Assembly: GCF_024347595.1 (NCBI RefSeq)
Contig: NZ_AP025507.1
Span: forward strand, 1-64,000
Direction of reading: 5' to 3'
Length of the DNA: 64,000 nt
Source of the DNA: Vibrio pomeroyi
Lineage (GTDB): Bacteria > Pseudomonadota > Gammaproteobacteria > Enterobacterales > Vibrionaceae
Part shown: positions 9,186 through 19,106 of the stretch, piece after piece
How the letters are laid out: the number at the start of each line of letters is the position of its first letter
How positions within the stretch are numbered: the first letter of the stretch is position 1
The notes under the pieces: generated by a model
Told to the model about the DNA's origin: nothing
The model's database searches: none
Seen by the model: the letters and a program-made list of their open reading frames with translations, nothing else
Made by a program: the position numbers and the translations under genes

Positions 9186-9737
9186 CTACCAGTATTGAGC
9201 GTGAGCCAAAGCTTCAACACAGCTAGACTGTTCGCTCGTCACTTTGATTTCACTGCCAGTCAGCGATTGAGCGATCCAACCGTGAGGGTAGCTCAACTCA
9301 AATGGCGCTGGGATTTGTTCAACAGTGATTGGTTCAAAGCCGACTTTTGAATAGTAGCTAGGATCACCATACGTCACCGCAAGCTCTGCACCCTGTTCTT
9401 TTAGAGTCTCCAAGCCGAAGTTAATCAGATTTTGACCAATACCACGCTTTTGAACCTGAGTGCTCACCGCTACTGGTGAAAGCAAATATGCCTTGGTTTC
9501 ATCTTGCAATGAAAGTGGCGTAAAGATAATCGCGCCAACAATTGTGCTTCCTAATTCCCGAGTATCATCTTCCGCGACAAAGCAAAGTAGCTCTGTTAAA
9601 TCTGTGGTCGTTAAAAGATCGTTGGCGAGCTTACCCACTGTTTTACCTTCGTTCTCGCCTTCTGAATCAGTAAAGGTTTGAGTAAAAAGTTGAGTGATCG
9701 TTTCGATCTCACTTGAATAATGTTGTCTAAATTTCAT
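9186..9737 (-). CDS. GNAT-family N-acetyltransferase (183 aa)
   Basis: A single GNAT domain. The acetyl-CoA binding region is LSPVAVSTQVQKRGIGQNL (the Q/R-x-x-G-x-G/A loop is QKRGIG) and the later strand carries LAVTYGDPSYYSKVGFEPI. This belongs to the group often described as predicted N-acetyltransferases with a YJ/GD-x-x-Y motif; the substrate is unknown. An ATG at 9737 with GAAG about seven bases upstream is preferred over an in-frame GTG at 9749. The upstream MerR-methyltransferase gene stops at 9750, so both are probably one transcript. Confidence 0.87.
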   Translation of the reverse strand: MKFRQHYSSEIETITQLFTQTFTDSEGENEGKTVGKLANDLLTTTDLTELLCFVAEDDTRELGSTIVGAIIFTPLSLQDETKAYLLSPVAVSTQVQKRGIGQNLINFGLETLKEQGAELAVTYGDPSYYSKVGFEPITVEQIPAPFELSYPHGWIAQSLTGSEIKVTSEQSSCVEALAHAQYW

Positions 9738-9749
9738 AGTGTTCTTCAC

Positions 9750-10988
9750 TTACTGTACTTTCTTCAACACAAAGAAGTGATAATCAAAATCACGCTTAGC
9801 TGAACCTTGAGAACCTTGAGAACCTTGAGAACCTTCCACAAGTTCGCTGTTATTGAAGAATTGTTTAATTTCATTGCCGCAATCTGCGAGCGCTTTTGAG
9901 TTTGGCATCGTTGCTTTCAAAGACTCGACTTGCTTTTGCAAAGGCTGATAATAGGCAAGCCAACCTTCATCGCTCATCGCAAAGTCACCCAAGACTTGAT
10001 ACCCCGCCGCCTTAGCATGCTTGATACGTTCAGCTACCGTGGTCATATCTGGATACTCTTTTTGCCAGAACGCTTTGATTGATTCACTTGGGGTCTCAGT
10101 GTTCCAGACCAAATCATTCACAACCAAGATGCCATCATCGGTAAGTAGCTTCCGCCACTGTTTCAATGCCTTCTGAACACCCATTATGTAAGCGCTACCT
10201 TCTGACCAGATCAAGTCGAACGACTTCGCTTCAAACGGTAAATCCATCATGCTTGCGCACACGGTTTGAACATTACTTTCCAAGCCAGATGCTTGTGCTT
10301 GCTGAGTTAGAATGTCCAAACTCGGTTGATCATTGTCGACCACAATAATGTGTACATCAGCTTGGTGCTTTTTGATGGCCTTCGCTAACACATTTGTCGC
10401 GATGCCTTTGCCACAACCAACCTCAAGTACACGCTTCGGTGAAATCGGAACTTGTGCCAACGCCGCTAAAGTATCTTCAGCCGTTCCTGGCCCTAAACGC
10501 TCTAAGCCCTCAAAAATAGCGCCAAAATCCGCCATGTATTGATCATGTTCATTCATGTCTCTCGATAACCACTTCAATCGCAGCGCTTGTTTCTCATCAA
10601 AGCCCTGCTTAATTAACCAATCGAGGTGTGCATCTGGCGCAAGCTTGTCCATCGACTCATGCCACTCTTCTAGACCACCTTCACCTAGCATTGCTGCTAG
10701 TAGGTCGCGTGATCGTTGCTTTTGAACGAGTTCTTCATCCAACTGCTTAAGGCGATTTTCTAGCAAGCTGCGTTCTATCTTTGCATCTAGACAAGCTTGG
10801 CATTCTTTGAGCGTCAACCCACCCGCTTGCAACTGCTGCAACAAGCGAACACGCTGTAGATCCTTCTCAGAATAAAGACGATAGCCATTACTCTGACGTT
10901 GAGCTTCAATCAAACCTAGCTTGCCGTAATACAACAATGTGGAGCGACTCAGCCCAACTAAATCGGCAAGTTCAGAGATACGATACAT
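9750..10988 (-). CDS. MerR-type regulator fused to a SAM methyltransferase (412 aa)
   Basis: Residues 1-70 form a MerR winged helix (MYRISELADLVGLSRSTLLYYGKLGLI) and residues about 70-100 a short dimerisation coil. From about 185 a class I methyltransferase follows, with SAM motif RVLEVGCGKGIA and the acidic motif IIVVDNDQPS. A DNA-binding sensor joined to a methyltransferase suggests that the enzyme part acts as a sensor or modifies a toxic compound; both are inference. Near the C-terminus a Ser-Gln-Gly triplet is repeated three times. It leads the operon with the GNAT gene. Confidence 0.85.
   Translation of the reverse strand: MYRISELADLVGLSRSTLLYYGKLGLIEAQRQSNGYRLYSEKDLQRVRLLQQLQAGGLTLKECQACLDAKIERSLLENRLKQLDEELVQKQRSRDLLAAMLGEGGLEEWHESMDKLAPDAHLDWLIKQGFDEKQALRLKWLSRDMNEHDQYMADFGAIFEGLERLGPGTAEDTLAALAQVPISPKRVLEVGCGKGIATNVLAKAIKKHQADVHIIVVDNDQPSLDILTQQAQASGLESNVQTVCASMMDLPFEAKSFDLIWSEGSAYIMGVQKALKQWRKLLTDDGILVVNDLVWNTETPSESIKAFWQKEYPDMTTVAERIKHAKAAGYQVLGDFAMSDEGWLAYYQPLQKQVESLKATMPNSKALADCGNEIKQFFNNSELVEGSQGSQGSQGSAKRDFDYHFFVLKKVQ
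9803..9835. repeat. 9-base tandem repeat inside the MerR-methyltransferase gene
   Basis: AACCTTGAG is repeated three full times plus a partial copy. It encodes in-frame Ser-Gln-Gly units near residues 386-396. Copy-number change would keep the frame. Confidence 0.8.
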
Positions 10989-11052
10989 GCACTTCCCCTC
11001 TCATTTCGGTAGCAAAGATAAACTATGAAGCTGTAGTCAGGTCAACAAACTT

Positions 11053-12039
11053 TTAGACATTTATTTCGTCTTTTCCTTCTTTGCCTTCAAATTGGTAAAG
11101 CTCTCTGAGTGTGTCTTTTAACCATAGAACGATCGGATTGTAGGCATTGCGTTTATGCCAAATCATAGTAAATGGGATCAGCAGCTTATTGGCACTCTCT
11201 TCATCTAAAGGGATGGGTAAACAAGTAAGATTGGGGTGAAGTTGCTCTGCGTAACGTCGACAATAATTAGGCGCAACCGTCGTCATGGTGTGATTGGATT
11301 GAGCCGCCATAAACAAAGACTACTCAAAGCCAGCTAGAGTTAGAGCAATGTTTCGGTCTAGTTGGAGGTCGGTGAGCACCTCATCCAGCGCCCACGTTTC
11401 ACTTTTTTCCCAAACTATATTGATATGCGGGTATTTGAGGAAAGCCTCAAGGTTCCACTCTTCCTGTAAGGCAGGGTGATCTTTTCTTAGATACACGACT
11501 GGCATGTCGTGGAATAGCACCTCGAAGTCGATGAAGTACGGCAGCGCGTCTAGAGACTCTTTCGATCGCGGGTGGCTTTCTCGTCCTGAAAATCCAATAT
11601 CAGATTCGCCACGTACGATAGAGTCTATTGAATCGTAATCCCAGTTGCGCATCTTGATCTTCGCGTTGGGATAACGTTGATACACGCTTTGCGTCAGCTC
11701 GTTAAGCATGATCAGTGACAGAGGGGATTCCGCCTCTAAATTCAATCGCACATCTCTCGGCGCTTCGTCACCACGAGTCGTGAGAATTTGGCTGCCAATC
11801 TGCAGCCAGTCTTGAAGATCTTTCACCATGCTTAGCGCAAGTGGTGTCGGCGTTAAACCTCTGGGTGTTTTCACAAACAGAGGATCATCGAACCAGTCTC
11901 TAAGCTTGGTCAGTGATTTACTCACCGTTGAAGGCGTAACGTTAAGCTTTTTAGCAGCTTTTGAAACACTCTGCTCTTGCAGCAGCAATTGCAGAGTGAA
12001 CAACAGATTCAGATCAAGACGGGCTAGTGGCTTCTTCAT
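11053..12039 (-). pseudogene. yidZ: yidZ LysR-family regulator interrupted by an in-frame TAG
   Basis: The two halves, 11320-12039 and the stretch down to 11053, lie in the same frame, separated only by a TAG at 11320-11322 (codon 240). The protein matches E. coli YidZ as I recall it. It has an N-terminal LysR helix-turn-helix ([22 protein letters not shown]), then [24 protein letters not shown], and after the stop SLFMAAQSNHT; in YidZ the lost residue is glutamine (FEQSLFMAAQ). One C-to-T change (CAG to TAG) explains the break. Without suppression the product loses about 88 C-terminal residues of the effector domain. It overlaps the 3' end of mdtL by 26 bases, the same gene order as mdtL-yidZ in enterics. 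Confidence 0.85.
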
Positions 12040-13216
12040 AATCACTTTTAACTTGCGAAAGACCTACCCATAGTATTAGAGCAATACTGATAACTCCACC
12101 AGCAGCCAGTATAAATACCAACATATTCAATGCACTGAATCCGATAGCGCCCATCAACCAGATAAACAGTGCCGACGTGCACACCTGAGAAACGCCCAAT
12201 ATCGAACTCGCGACGCCTGCTCGTTGTGAATAACAGCTCAATGCTTGGCTCATTGCGACGCCAAAACCTAACGAGAAACCGCCACACACAAATGCAAAAC
12301 CTAGCAGTGTTACATAATGCCCTAGCCCACCATCAATCGATGCAAGCAGCAGGACAGCCGCAATTACAAAGCATGTTTGAGATATCAACATCAGGCTTTT
12401 CTGCTTAAACACATTCAGTGCAAACGGCGCAGAAAACGACACCAACATACTGACTAATGCTGTGAGAGCCATGGTATAGGAGTATTGACCGCGGTCGAAG
12501 CCAAGCTCTGTCATGATCAACATTGGAGAAACACTCACGTAAGTCAAAATCGCCGTTACGCCCATGCTGGTCATGACCACTCGGCTGATAAACAAGGGTT
12601 CTTTGAAGGTTTCGGCTGAAGTTGATTGAGATAAAGAAGCTTTTGTTACTTCCGAATCTTTTCTATTCGGCTTAGTTTCTCTTAACACTAACACCGACAG
12701 CAAACACACCACTACGCCCATACTTGCCATGGTAGTGAACAGACTCGGCCAAGGGTACACCGTCATGATTAAGTGACCGATCACAGGCGCAAGTACTGGC
12801 ACGATGCAGGTAATGCCATTCATCATCGACAACACCTTGGCGCGCTTTTGGTCATCTAACACATCTCGTAAAATGGCGAATGCCACTACATAACATGAAC
12901 CCGCACCAACACCTTGGAAAAAGCGCACCGCTAGAAACGGTTCCGCGCTAGTCACAATGCCACCGAACATTGAAGAAATAGCAAAAACAATCGCACCGAA
13001 AATCGCGACAGGCTTTCTCCCTACATTGTCGGCAAATTGACCGGCGAACAGCATGGTAGTTGCCATGCCCGCAAGATAGATAGAAAACGCCACATGGAGT
13101 TGCGCCTCCGAAGCATTTAAATCAGCGGCAATTTGAGGCAAGCCAACTAAATACAAATCAATCGCCGTTGGATACAAGAGAACAAGCGCGAAACTACAAA
13201 ACAGAAAACGATACAT
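12014..13216 (-). CDS. mdtL: MdtL, MFS multidrug efflux protein (400 aa)
   Basis: A 12-helix major facilitator of the Bcr/CflA drug-H+ antiporter group in the inner membrane. Motif A is visible as [13 protein letters not shown] near residues 57-70, and [14 protein letters not shown] with [18 protein letters not shown] is very close to E. coli MdtL, which confers chloramphenicol resistance. The length matches MdtL (about 391 aa). It lies upstream of, and overlaps, yidZ. The yidZ regulator is broken here, so any control it gave may be lost. The N-terminus [20 protein letters not shown] also agrees with MdtL. Confidence 0.9.
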   Translation of the reverse strand: MYRFLFCSFALVLLYPTAIDLYLVGLPQIAADLNASEAQLHVAFSIYLAGMATTMLFAGQFADNVGRKPVAIFGAIVFAISSMFGGIVTSAEPFLAVRFFQGVGAGSCYVVAFAILRDVLDDQKRAKVLSMMNGITCIVPVLAPVIGHLIMTVYPWPSLFTTMASMGVVVCLLSVLVLRETKPNRKDSEVTKASLSQSTSAETFKEPLFISRVVMTSMGVTAILTYVSVSPMLIMTELGFDRGQYSYTMALTALVSMLVSFSAPFALNVFKQKSLMLISQTCFVIAAVLLLASIDGGLGHYVTLLGFAFVCGGFSLGFGVAMSQALSCYSQRAGVASSILGVSQVCTSALFIWLMGAIGFSALNMLVFILAAGGVISIALILWVGLSQVKSDYEEATSPS

Positions 13217-13652
13217 AACACCCCCACATAATTGGTATGAGGATAATAAGAGCGAAACGCCAAACTACCGAGTGGCATCTACGACAACGGATCTTTCCAT
13301 TTACGACAAACCGTCAGTATGCGGAAAAGGCGACAGACAAGAATTCACGAAATAAGCAAGGTTTTTACTCAATTCTGCTGAAATTAAGGCGAAGATTTTC
13401 CAGCCACAAACCGCTGCCTATTAATCGGCAAACAATTTACAAAGGTTATCAGAACGATAAATAAAGTCACCGCATGAATACTAAAGTTAACCACTCATAC
13501 CCACTGTAAATTCCTGCTTAAATTTTTTAGAAAAATTCAAAAATAATTAGAATTTAACCCCTAACTTTACTGAGTAATTTGTTAGGCTTGGCAACAAATA
13601 TTTACAATCCAACAAAAAATTAATTGGATACTTTGAGGTTGCTTTCTTGAAT
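13217..13652. other. 436-base gap between mdtL and the aromatic permease
   Basis: An AT-rich divergent spacer that should hold both promoters. I see a weak TyrR-box-like element (TGTAAA at 13505, six bases, then CTTAAA) but no strong operator, hairpin or credible gene. A possible 75-residue frame at 13237-13464 has no coding features. Confidence 0.4.
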
Positions 13653-14816
13653 ATGAAATTATTCGGCAGTTCTTTGATTCTTTCAGGAACTGCATTAGGG
13701 GCTGGCATGCTTGCTATTCCCATGGTGTTGGCCCAATTTGGCTTCATGATCAGCTCAGTGCTGATGCTACTTATCTTTATCGGCACCACTTACTCTGCAC
13801 TGTTACTGGCAGAAGCGTGTACCAAAACTAAAGACAACAGTGGCATGAGCAGTGTTGCTTACCTCACTCTGGGCAGCAAAGGTAAACACTTTATCAATGC
13901 ACTCTTTTACCTTCTGCTAGTATGCATGCTCATCGCTTATATCTTGGGTGTGGGTGACATCATCCATAAGCTACTGCTCGACGTCGGCGTGAACATCTCT
14001 GCCTCTGCTGCTTATACGGTTTTTAGCCTATTTATGGGTGTGATTGTGGTAGCGGGTAAGTCTTATATCGACAAGTTGAACCGTGGTCTATTTATCATGA
14101 TGGTAGTGATGCTGTTTATTGTTATTGCCTCTCTTTTCAGCAATATTCGTCTTGATTATCTAACTCAAACTAGCCAGTACACAGCCAATGACGTGGTGCA
14201 ATACAGCGCGGTTATCTTTACCAGCTTTGCCTCAATGGTGGTGATCCCGTCACTGGTTATCTACAACCGTGAAGCGACTCAAAAGCAGATCCGCAATATG
14301 ATTCTGCTTGGCTCAGTGATTCCGCTCGTGTGCTACCTCACTTGGTTATTCGCGATTATCGGTAACCTTGGCACAGACGCGATCAGCCAGTTCCACAACA
14401 TTTCAGAGCTGATCTCTGCGTTCAGCGGACAGTCTGCTTGGTTAAAAGTAGTGATTGCTCTGTTCTCAGCACTGGCATTGGTGACCTCTTTCCTTGGCGT
14501 GTCTATGGCGCTGTATGACCAAAACAAAGACGCTGTAACCAACAACAAGCTAATGGCTTACGCTCTGACCTTTGTGTTGCCTTTGGTATTGGCTGAATTG
14601 TTTGCTAGCCAATTCGTAAGCATGCTCGACTATGCCGGCATGGTGTTGGTGTTCCTAGCTATTTGGGGACCACTCGCGATGGTGGTTAAGGTTCGTAGAC
14701 CTGATTTCCCTCACCTACAAGCTCAGGGCAGCTACACAGCAGCCGGCGGCGACACCGCACTAATAGCGACATTCGGTTTTGGCGCGTTGATTTTCGTGTC
14801 TTGGTTTATGGGCTAG
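13653..14816 (+). CDS. HAAAP-family aromatic amino-acid permease, TyrP/Mtr-like (387 aa)
   Basis: An inner-membrane symporter of the hydroxy/aromatic amino-acid permease family with about eleven helices. The N-terminal signature SGTALGAGMLAIPMVL is diagnostic, and VVIPSLVIYNREATQKQIRNMILLG fits the central part of TyrP/TnaB/Mtr proteins. The substrate is probably tyrosine or tryptophan, which cannot be decided from sequence alone. The ATG at 13653 is used; a TTG at 13647 has better spacing to GAGG (13635) and could be the true start, adding two residues. In enterics tnaB, mdtL and yidZ are neighbours, so this arrangement may be a relic of that locus. Confidence 0.88.
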   Translation: MKLFGSSLILSGTALGAGMLAIPMVLAQFGFMISSVLMLLIFIGTTYSALLLAEACTKTKDNSGMSSVAYLTLGSKGKHFINALFYLLLVCMLIAYILGVGDIIHKLLLDVGVNISASAAYTVFSLFMGVIVVAGKSYIDKLNRGLFIMMVVMLFIVIASLFSNIRLDYLTQTSQYTANDVVQYSAVIFTSFASMVVIPSLVIYNREATQKQIRNMILLGSVIPLVCYLTWLFAIIGNLGTDAISQFHNISELISAFSGQSAWLKVVIALFSALALVTSFLGVSMALYDQNKDAVTNNKLMAYALTFVLPLVLAELFASQFVSMLDYAGMVLVFLAIWGPLAMVVKVRRPDFPHLQAQGSYTAAGGDTALIATFGFGALIFVSWFMG

Positions 14817-14847
14817 AGCTTATGGGTTAGCCCAAACATTGCCATAA

Positions 14848-14881
14848 AAAAGCCCGTGAATCCTATGATTCACGGGCTTTG
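14848..14881 (+). terminator. Terminator after the aromatic permease
   Basis: AAAGCCCGTGAATC and GATTCACGGGCTTT form a 14-pair stem with a short CTAT loop. It lies between two convergent genes and has A and T on both sides, so it is probably bidirectional. Confidence 0.85.
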
Positions 14882-14936
14882 TAGTTTTTACTGAGGCGGC
14901 TCAAATCGAACTGCCTTTGGGCTGTTTCTAGAAAAG

Positions 14937-16916
14937 TTAGCTCTTAAACGTACTAGCGATCTCTTTCAATGACGCTGCCAGTTCAGCTTGTTCTTTGGCT
15001 GTTGCTGCAATTTGAGTTGCGCCAGTGGTCGACTCTGTCGATTTCTGCTCAACTGCCATCACGTTTTGCGCGATATCTTGAGTCACAACCGCTTGCTCTT
15101 CTGTAGCCGTAGCGATCTGTTCCGTCATACTGAAGATCTCGCTGATTGCAGCTGAGATGCTTTGTAAGGTGTGCTCGACCTCTTTTGAATCTTCTACCGC
15201 TTTGGATGACATCTTCTTGCTGTTATCAATCACGTTGAAGGCTGTTTGTACATCGGACTGTAGTGAACTGATGAAGCCTTCAATTTCCAACGTCGATTCT
15301 TGTGTACGCTGAGCCAGTGTACGAACTTCATCGGCAACCACCGCAAATCCACGACCTTGCTCACCCGCTCGCGCAGCTTCAATCGCCGCGTTCAATGCCA
15401 ATAGGTTGGTTTGCTCTGCTACCGACTTAATCACATCAATCACACTGTTAATGTTGTTGCTGCTCTCGTGTAGATGCGTGATCTTTTCAGCTAGGTCATT
15501 AATTTCAGATGCCAGTTTTTCGATAGAGTGGTAAGAGTTTTGAACCGTACTCAAACCTTCTTGCGACTGCTCATCGACCAGTTTAGCGGAGCTTGCTGTC
15601 TTCTGAGTTTTCGCGGCCACTTCATTTACCGTTGCTGATAACTCTTCTGTCGCCGTCGCCACTAGACCGATTTGATCTTGTTGTTGAACTAGCGTGTTCG
15701 AGTTGTAGTGACAAGTTTGCGAGGTCTCTTCAGCGGCTGAAGCCAAAGTCAGACTCGACTGAGACAGGTTGTCGATAACGTTTGAAAACTTCTCTAACGT
15801 TTCGTTGAGTGCCGAAGAGATCTGTCCAAGCTCGCTGTTACCAACGTACTTAGCACGAACCGTTAGATCATTGTCATTACGAACTTTAGACAACATTACT
15901 GTCAGGTCTTTTACTCTCATCGTCAGGTCGCTGATCGCTTTAAAGCTGACGAAGGTTGCGAACAGAGTAATCAAAGCAAATAGACCAATACTCATCATCA
16001 TCGCAGACTGCGCCTCTGACATCTTTTTCTCGGTCAGGGCAATCAGTGATTCTGCTAGGTGGTTTTCTGTTTTCTTTAGCTGAACAATACGAGCAGTAGA
16101 TTGAGAGAACCAGTACACAGGGTCAACATCAAAGCCGCTCATCTTAGATTCAGCCAAGCTACGAAGCTTTTCTACTTCTGCCACAGAGCGGTCATTTAAC
16201 TGTTGCTCAAAGAAGCGAACGTTCGCTGGGTTGCTCAACACTTCAAAGTTCGAGAAGTAGGTATTTTGCTCTGTCACCAAAGAGATGAATTTCACCAGCA
16301 TACCCGGGCCAAATTCATTTTTAGAAAAGGTGTTATTCAGCACAGCACGCTCGATACCCGCTCGCTCTTTACCTTGCAAGAAGTTGTAGTAAGCGATGGT
16401 TTCTGTAGTGATGGTAGCATCAGAACTTAGCTCTGCAATTAACGCCGATACGCTAAGAAGCTTTGCATTCAATTGGGTGTAGTAACCCAAGGCCTCAGAA
16501 AGTGGGATAGATTGAGAATCCACTCGATTTCGAATCGTCGTTATCTGATTAAGGCTTTGGCTTATCTCTGTGTTCAGGCGATTAATCTGTGGCAGATTGA
16601 TATTGGCAGACTGCCAGTAATCGTTTCTTTCATTACGTCGGTTATCGGCATTGGCTCTCTGCGCGGCTAATTCACTGACAAACTTGGTTCCTTGAGAGCC
16701 AATAAAGCCAGCTGTCATGCCTCGCTCTTTTTGTAACTCATGCACTAACTCACTGTACACAACCGAAAGGCGTGTCAGTTGATTCAATGAGGACATTTCA
16801 GTCTTTGTTTCTACGCCTTTGGATATCGCAGAAACACTGAGCCAGAGAAACCCTAAGATCGGTAAAATAAGCAAAGCGATGATTTTTTGCTTAAAAGACA
16901 TATCGGTTAATTTCAT
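14937..16916 (-). CDS. Chemoreceptor with NIT (nitrate/nitrite-type) sensor domain (659 aa)
   Basis: Transmembrane helix 1 lies at about 11-28. The periplasmic region (about 45-290) has the NIT-domain hallmark [18 protein letters not shown] and the later [18 protein letters not shown]. Transmembrane helix 2 is about 302-324, followed by HAMP ([21 protein letters not shown]) and a signalling hairpin with [23 protein letters not shown] domains were named for nitrate/nitrite sensing, but other ligands occur, so the ligand is a suggestion. The protein is transcribed alone. The long AT-rich leader upstream (16917-17311) probably holds its promoter. Confidence 0.92.
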   Translation of the reverse strand: MKLTDMSFKQKIIALLILPILGFLWLSVSAISKGVETKTEMSSLNQLTRLSVVYSELVHELQKERGMTAGFIGSQGTKFVSELAAQRANADNRRNERNDYWQSANINLPQINRLNTEISQSLNQITTIRNRVDSQSIPLSEALGYYTQLNAKLLSVSALIAELSSDATITTETIAYYNFLQGKERAGIERAVLNNTFSKNEFGPGMLVKFISLVTEQNTYFSNFEVLSNPANVRFFEQQLNDRSVAEVEKLRSLAESKMSGFDVDPVYWFSQSTARIVQLKKTENHLAESLIALTEKKMSEAQSAMMMSIGLFALITLFATFVSFKAISDLTMRVKDLTVMLSKVRNDNDLTVRAKYVGNSELGQISSALNETLEKFSNVIDNLSQSSLTLASAAEETSQTCHYNSNTLVQQQDQIGLVATATEELSATVNEVAAKTQKTASSAKLVDEQSQEGLSTVQNSYHSIEKLASEINDLAEKITHLHESSNNINSVIDVIKSVAEQTNLLALNAAIEAARAGEQGRGFAVVADEVRTLAQRTQESTLEIEGFISSLQSDVQTAFNVIDNSKKMSSKAVEDSKEVEHTLQSISAAISEIFSMTEQIATATEEQAVVTQDIAQNVMAVEQKSTESTTGATQIAATAKEQAELAASLKEIASTFKS

Positions 16917-17311
16917 TTTTATTTCCTAGCAGCTAACGAATCTATATCTGTCGTGTAATTAGACACACTTCTAAAACGGTGTACCTTTACTGAGATCATA
17001 ATAATATTTAGTTTTATCAATTATCGTGCCATATTGGACGACAATCGATAACGCTAGCATTTAACCTTACAGAATTCATTGACTTATTTATAAAACTGTT
17101 AGCTATGCAACTTTAGAAAACACAAAAAACGTGCAACAACATTTTTCCGACGCAAGCAACTGAAAAATGACAGTTTTTAATAACCCTAAAGAGGTATGCG
17201 CACACCCTTTTTCTGCTCAGTTGTCGCTACATATTCAGCGCCAACTATGTATAATGCCGGGCTCAAAAAGTGACGAATTCAATTAACGTAGAAGCATAAT
17301 TAGAGGTTTTT
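16917..17311. other. 395-base divergent spacer
   Basis: It separates the NIT receptor from the zinc-ribbon gene. A TATAAT at 17250-17255 is a fair -10 candidate for the zinc-ribbon gene, about 57 bases before its ATG; no good -35 is seen. No other element stood out. Confidence 0.4.
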
Positions 17312-17485
17312 ATGGACTGTCCCGCTTGCGAAGAACACATTGGATGGGAATGGGTAGAAGAAGCAGCAATCGAACCTAATGAAGAATTCGATTGCCCAGA
17401 GTGCGAAGAAACGCTGATGTACACTATTGATGAAGGCACCTATTACGGCGCGCAGCATAAAACCGTCGAAGTCGTCGACGACTAG
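17312..17485 (+). CDS. Small zinc-ribbon protein (57 aa)
   Basis: A short acidic protein with two CxxC knuckles: C3-P-A-C6 and C28-P-E-C31. That is the spacing of a zinc ribbon, so it should bind one zinc ion. It has no signal peptide or membrane helix. TAGAGG sits about six bases before the ATG, and the codon use looks coding. Its last four bases overlap the end of the convergent SDR gene. The function is unknown; such mini-ribbons may be adaptor or nucleic-acid-binding modules, which is inference only. Confidence 0.78.
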   Translation: MDCPACEEHIGWEWVEEAAIEPNEEFDCPECEETLMYTIDEGTYYGAQHKTVEVVDD

Positions 17486-18366
17486 CCTTTATTAGACTCG
17501 TTATTAAGCTGGGAAAAGTGGTCACTTAAATGATGTTTTCCCACGCATGGCGCAATGGCATCACCTTCCATTGCGCTCAAGAAAAACTCCGCAGGCCCAA
17601 CTCGACTTTCCGGTAGCCGCCTTATCACCCATAAAGCCAGTTTCCTAACCCAGTCGGGAACATAAGTAATTCGCGCTGTTTTGCCCTGAGACTGAAAAGC
17701 AAGCTCTGCTATTTGTGTTGCACTGAGGATATCAGGCCCGCCCACATCCAACTCTTTTTCCGTATTAGACAGTGAAGCCAAGATAAATTCGGCTAAATCT
17801 ATACCATGAATTGCATTCAAACGAACATCCCCTGAATCAAAAAGGTGCACCCTTCCCGACTGAGCCATGTTGTAGAACTCTTCGATGTCGGCAAAAAATC
17901 CATTCGGACGAATCACGCAAGGTGCTAATTGTTCTGATGCCAGTAAGCGCTGAGCAAAGCGCTCTTTTGCTTCAAGTAAGCGAACGTTTTTAATCACATT
18001 CGCTCTAAATGCCGATACATAAACAAACTTGTTAACGCCTGCTCGTTCTGCTTCTTCCAACAGATTTAGGTTGGCTTGATAGTCGACATCCATGTAACTC
18101 AACCCCTCTTTCTGACGTGTGATACCAACACAAGAGATGACGATATCCACTCCATCGCAGCACCCTCTTAGGCTATTAGCATCGGTCACTTGTGCGATCT
18201 GAATTTGAGAGTCGTTCAGACCGAGAGCCTTCAACTTATCAGCACTGCGAGCTTGTGCTTTGAAATCAGCATCACACGCTTGGAGCGCTTCGATAAGATG
18301 ACGACCTAAGTATCCTGTCGCCCCAGCCACTAGAATTCGGCTTTTGGGCTCATTCGTTACGTTCAT
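17482..18366 (-). CDS. NAD(P)-binding atypical SDR / NmrA-like protein (294 aa)
   Basis: A Rossmann fold with GATGYLG at residues 15-21 at the start, then VDIVISCVGITRQK and KFVYVSAF. This is the pattern of atypical short-chain dehydrogenases (complex I 39 kDa-like or NmrA-like), which often lack a strict YxxxK motif and may act as redox sensors or epimerase-like enzymes. The substrate is unknown. It follows a small membrane protein gene by 36 bases on the same strand, so both are likely one operon, controlled from the divergent promoter next to the TetR gene. Confidence 0.85.
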   Translation of the reverse strand: MNVTNEPKSRILVAGATGYLGRHLIEALQACDADFKAQARSADKLKALGLNDSQIQIAQVTDANSLRGCCDGVDIVISCVGITRQKEGLSYMDVDYQANLNLLEEAERAGVNKFVYVSAFRANVIKNVRLLEAKERFAQRLLASEQLAPCVIRPNGFFADIEEFYNMAQSGRVHLFDSGDVRLNAIHGIDLAEFILASLSNTEKELDVGGPDILSATQIAELAFQSQGKTARITYVPDWVRKLALWVIRRLPESRVGPAEFFLSAMEGDAIAPCVGKHHLSDHFSQLNNESNKG

Positions 18367-18402
18367 TTATAGATAACCCCATTTATTAAAAAGCCTCATT
18401 GA

Positions 18403-19002
18403 TTAGACAACTTCGTTTTCCGGACGGTAAGGCTCTTCTCGTAGAATATGACTAATCAATAACTTCAAATAGAACACAGGTAAGAACCACTCTAAGCCGA
18501 CAGGTGATTCCACAACATAAAGCGATAAGATCAAGCTCAGTGTATAGAGAATCAAAGCAACCGGACGTTGTAGATAGAGTGCCGTTTTCAATACCAAGGC
18601 ACACGCCAACATCATGTAACCACCGGTCACTGCTACCCATATCAGGTTCATATCCAAAAACAGCCAACTGAAGACTGTTAACTGAATGAAGTGAATAGCG
18701 ATAAAGGTCATGTGTTGCTTAAAGCCTTCCCCTTCTCTGTGAAACCAGCGCTTAGCACTTGATGTCGCGTTGGTGATCACGCCACCCAACATGTCGATGG
18801 TTAACAGAACTGCCGCTAGGTATTGTCCCCAAGACCAGCCCAACTCGGCATGACTGGCATACGCAGCAATCAGCGCACCCGCTATGAACGGAATGTACAG
18901 TTGCAGGTTCTTCTCTGCTGATGTCGCACCCGGACCAATAAATTTATCTAGCCCGCCTAACAAGCCCGCTCTGAATGGGGGTAGGTTCCAATCAATTCTC
19001 AT
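18403..19002 (-). CDS. Conserved multi-pass membrane protein, function unknown (199 aa)
   Basis: About five or six hydrophobic helices (for example IPFIAGALIAAYA, GQYLAAVLLTIDMLGGV and ALILYTLSLILSLYV), with a cytoplasmic N-terminal part MRIDWNLPPFRAGLLGG. I do not recognise a named family. The start at 19002 has GAGG seven bases upstream; the longer frame to 19044 is not supported. It is the first gene of a probable two-gene operon with the SDR protein and lies divergent from a TetR gene. Two RutR-like boxes are in the spacer, so TetR control of this operon is likely. Confidence 0.78.
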   Translation of the reverse strand: MRIDWNLPPFRAGLLGGLDKFIGPGATSAEKNLQLYIPFIAGALIAAYASHAELGWSWGQYLAAVLLTIDMLGGVITNATSSAKRWFHREGEGFKQHMTFIAIHFIQLTVFSWLFLDMNLIWVAVTGGYMMLACALVLKTALYLQRPVALILYTLSLILSLYVVESPVGLEWFLPVFYLKLLISHILREEPYRPENEVV

Positions 19003-19038
19003 AGTTACCTCGAATAATCGCCGTTTAATTTTTATTTG

Positions 19039-19106
19039 GAACACTTGGTCTTTTTAAATTAGATCGAAGTTTAACCACTGTAAAGAATTATTTTGACCAC
19101 TTGGAC
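19039..19106. promoter_or_regulatory. Two RutR-like boxes in the TetR/membrane-protein spacer
   Basis: GAACACTTGGTC (19039-19050) and GACCACTTGGAC (19095-19106) each differ by one base from GACCA-NN-TGGTC. One lies close to the membrane gene's promoter and the other upstream of the TetR gene. They overlap a broader inverted repeat with arms at 19053-19070 and 19099-19115 (TTTAAATTAG at the core). Likely TetR operator sites; inference from position. Confidence 0.5.

Noticed and set aside
13237..13464. Open reading frame of 75 residues in the mdtL/aromatic permease spacer
   Set aside because: No ribosome site, no recognisable domain, very basic composition and no similarity that I know. It is probably chance.
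13505..13522. Weak TyrR-box-like sequence before the aromatic permease
   Set aside because: The left half TGTAAA fits but the right half CTTAAA is poor, so the evidence is too weak.
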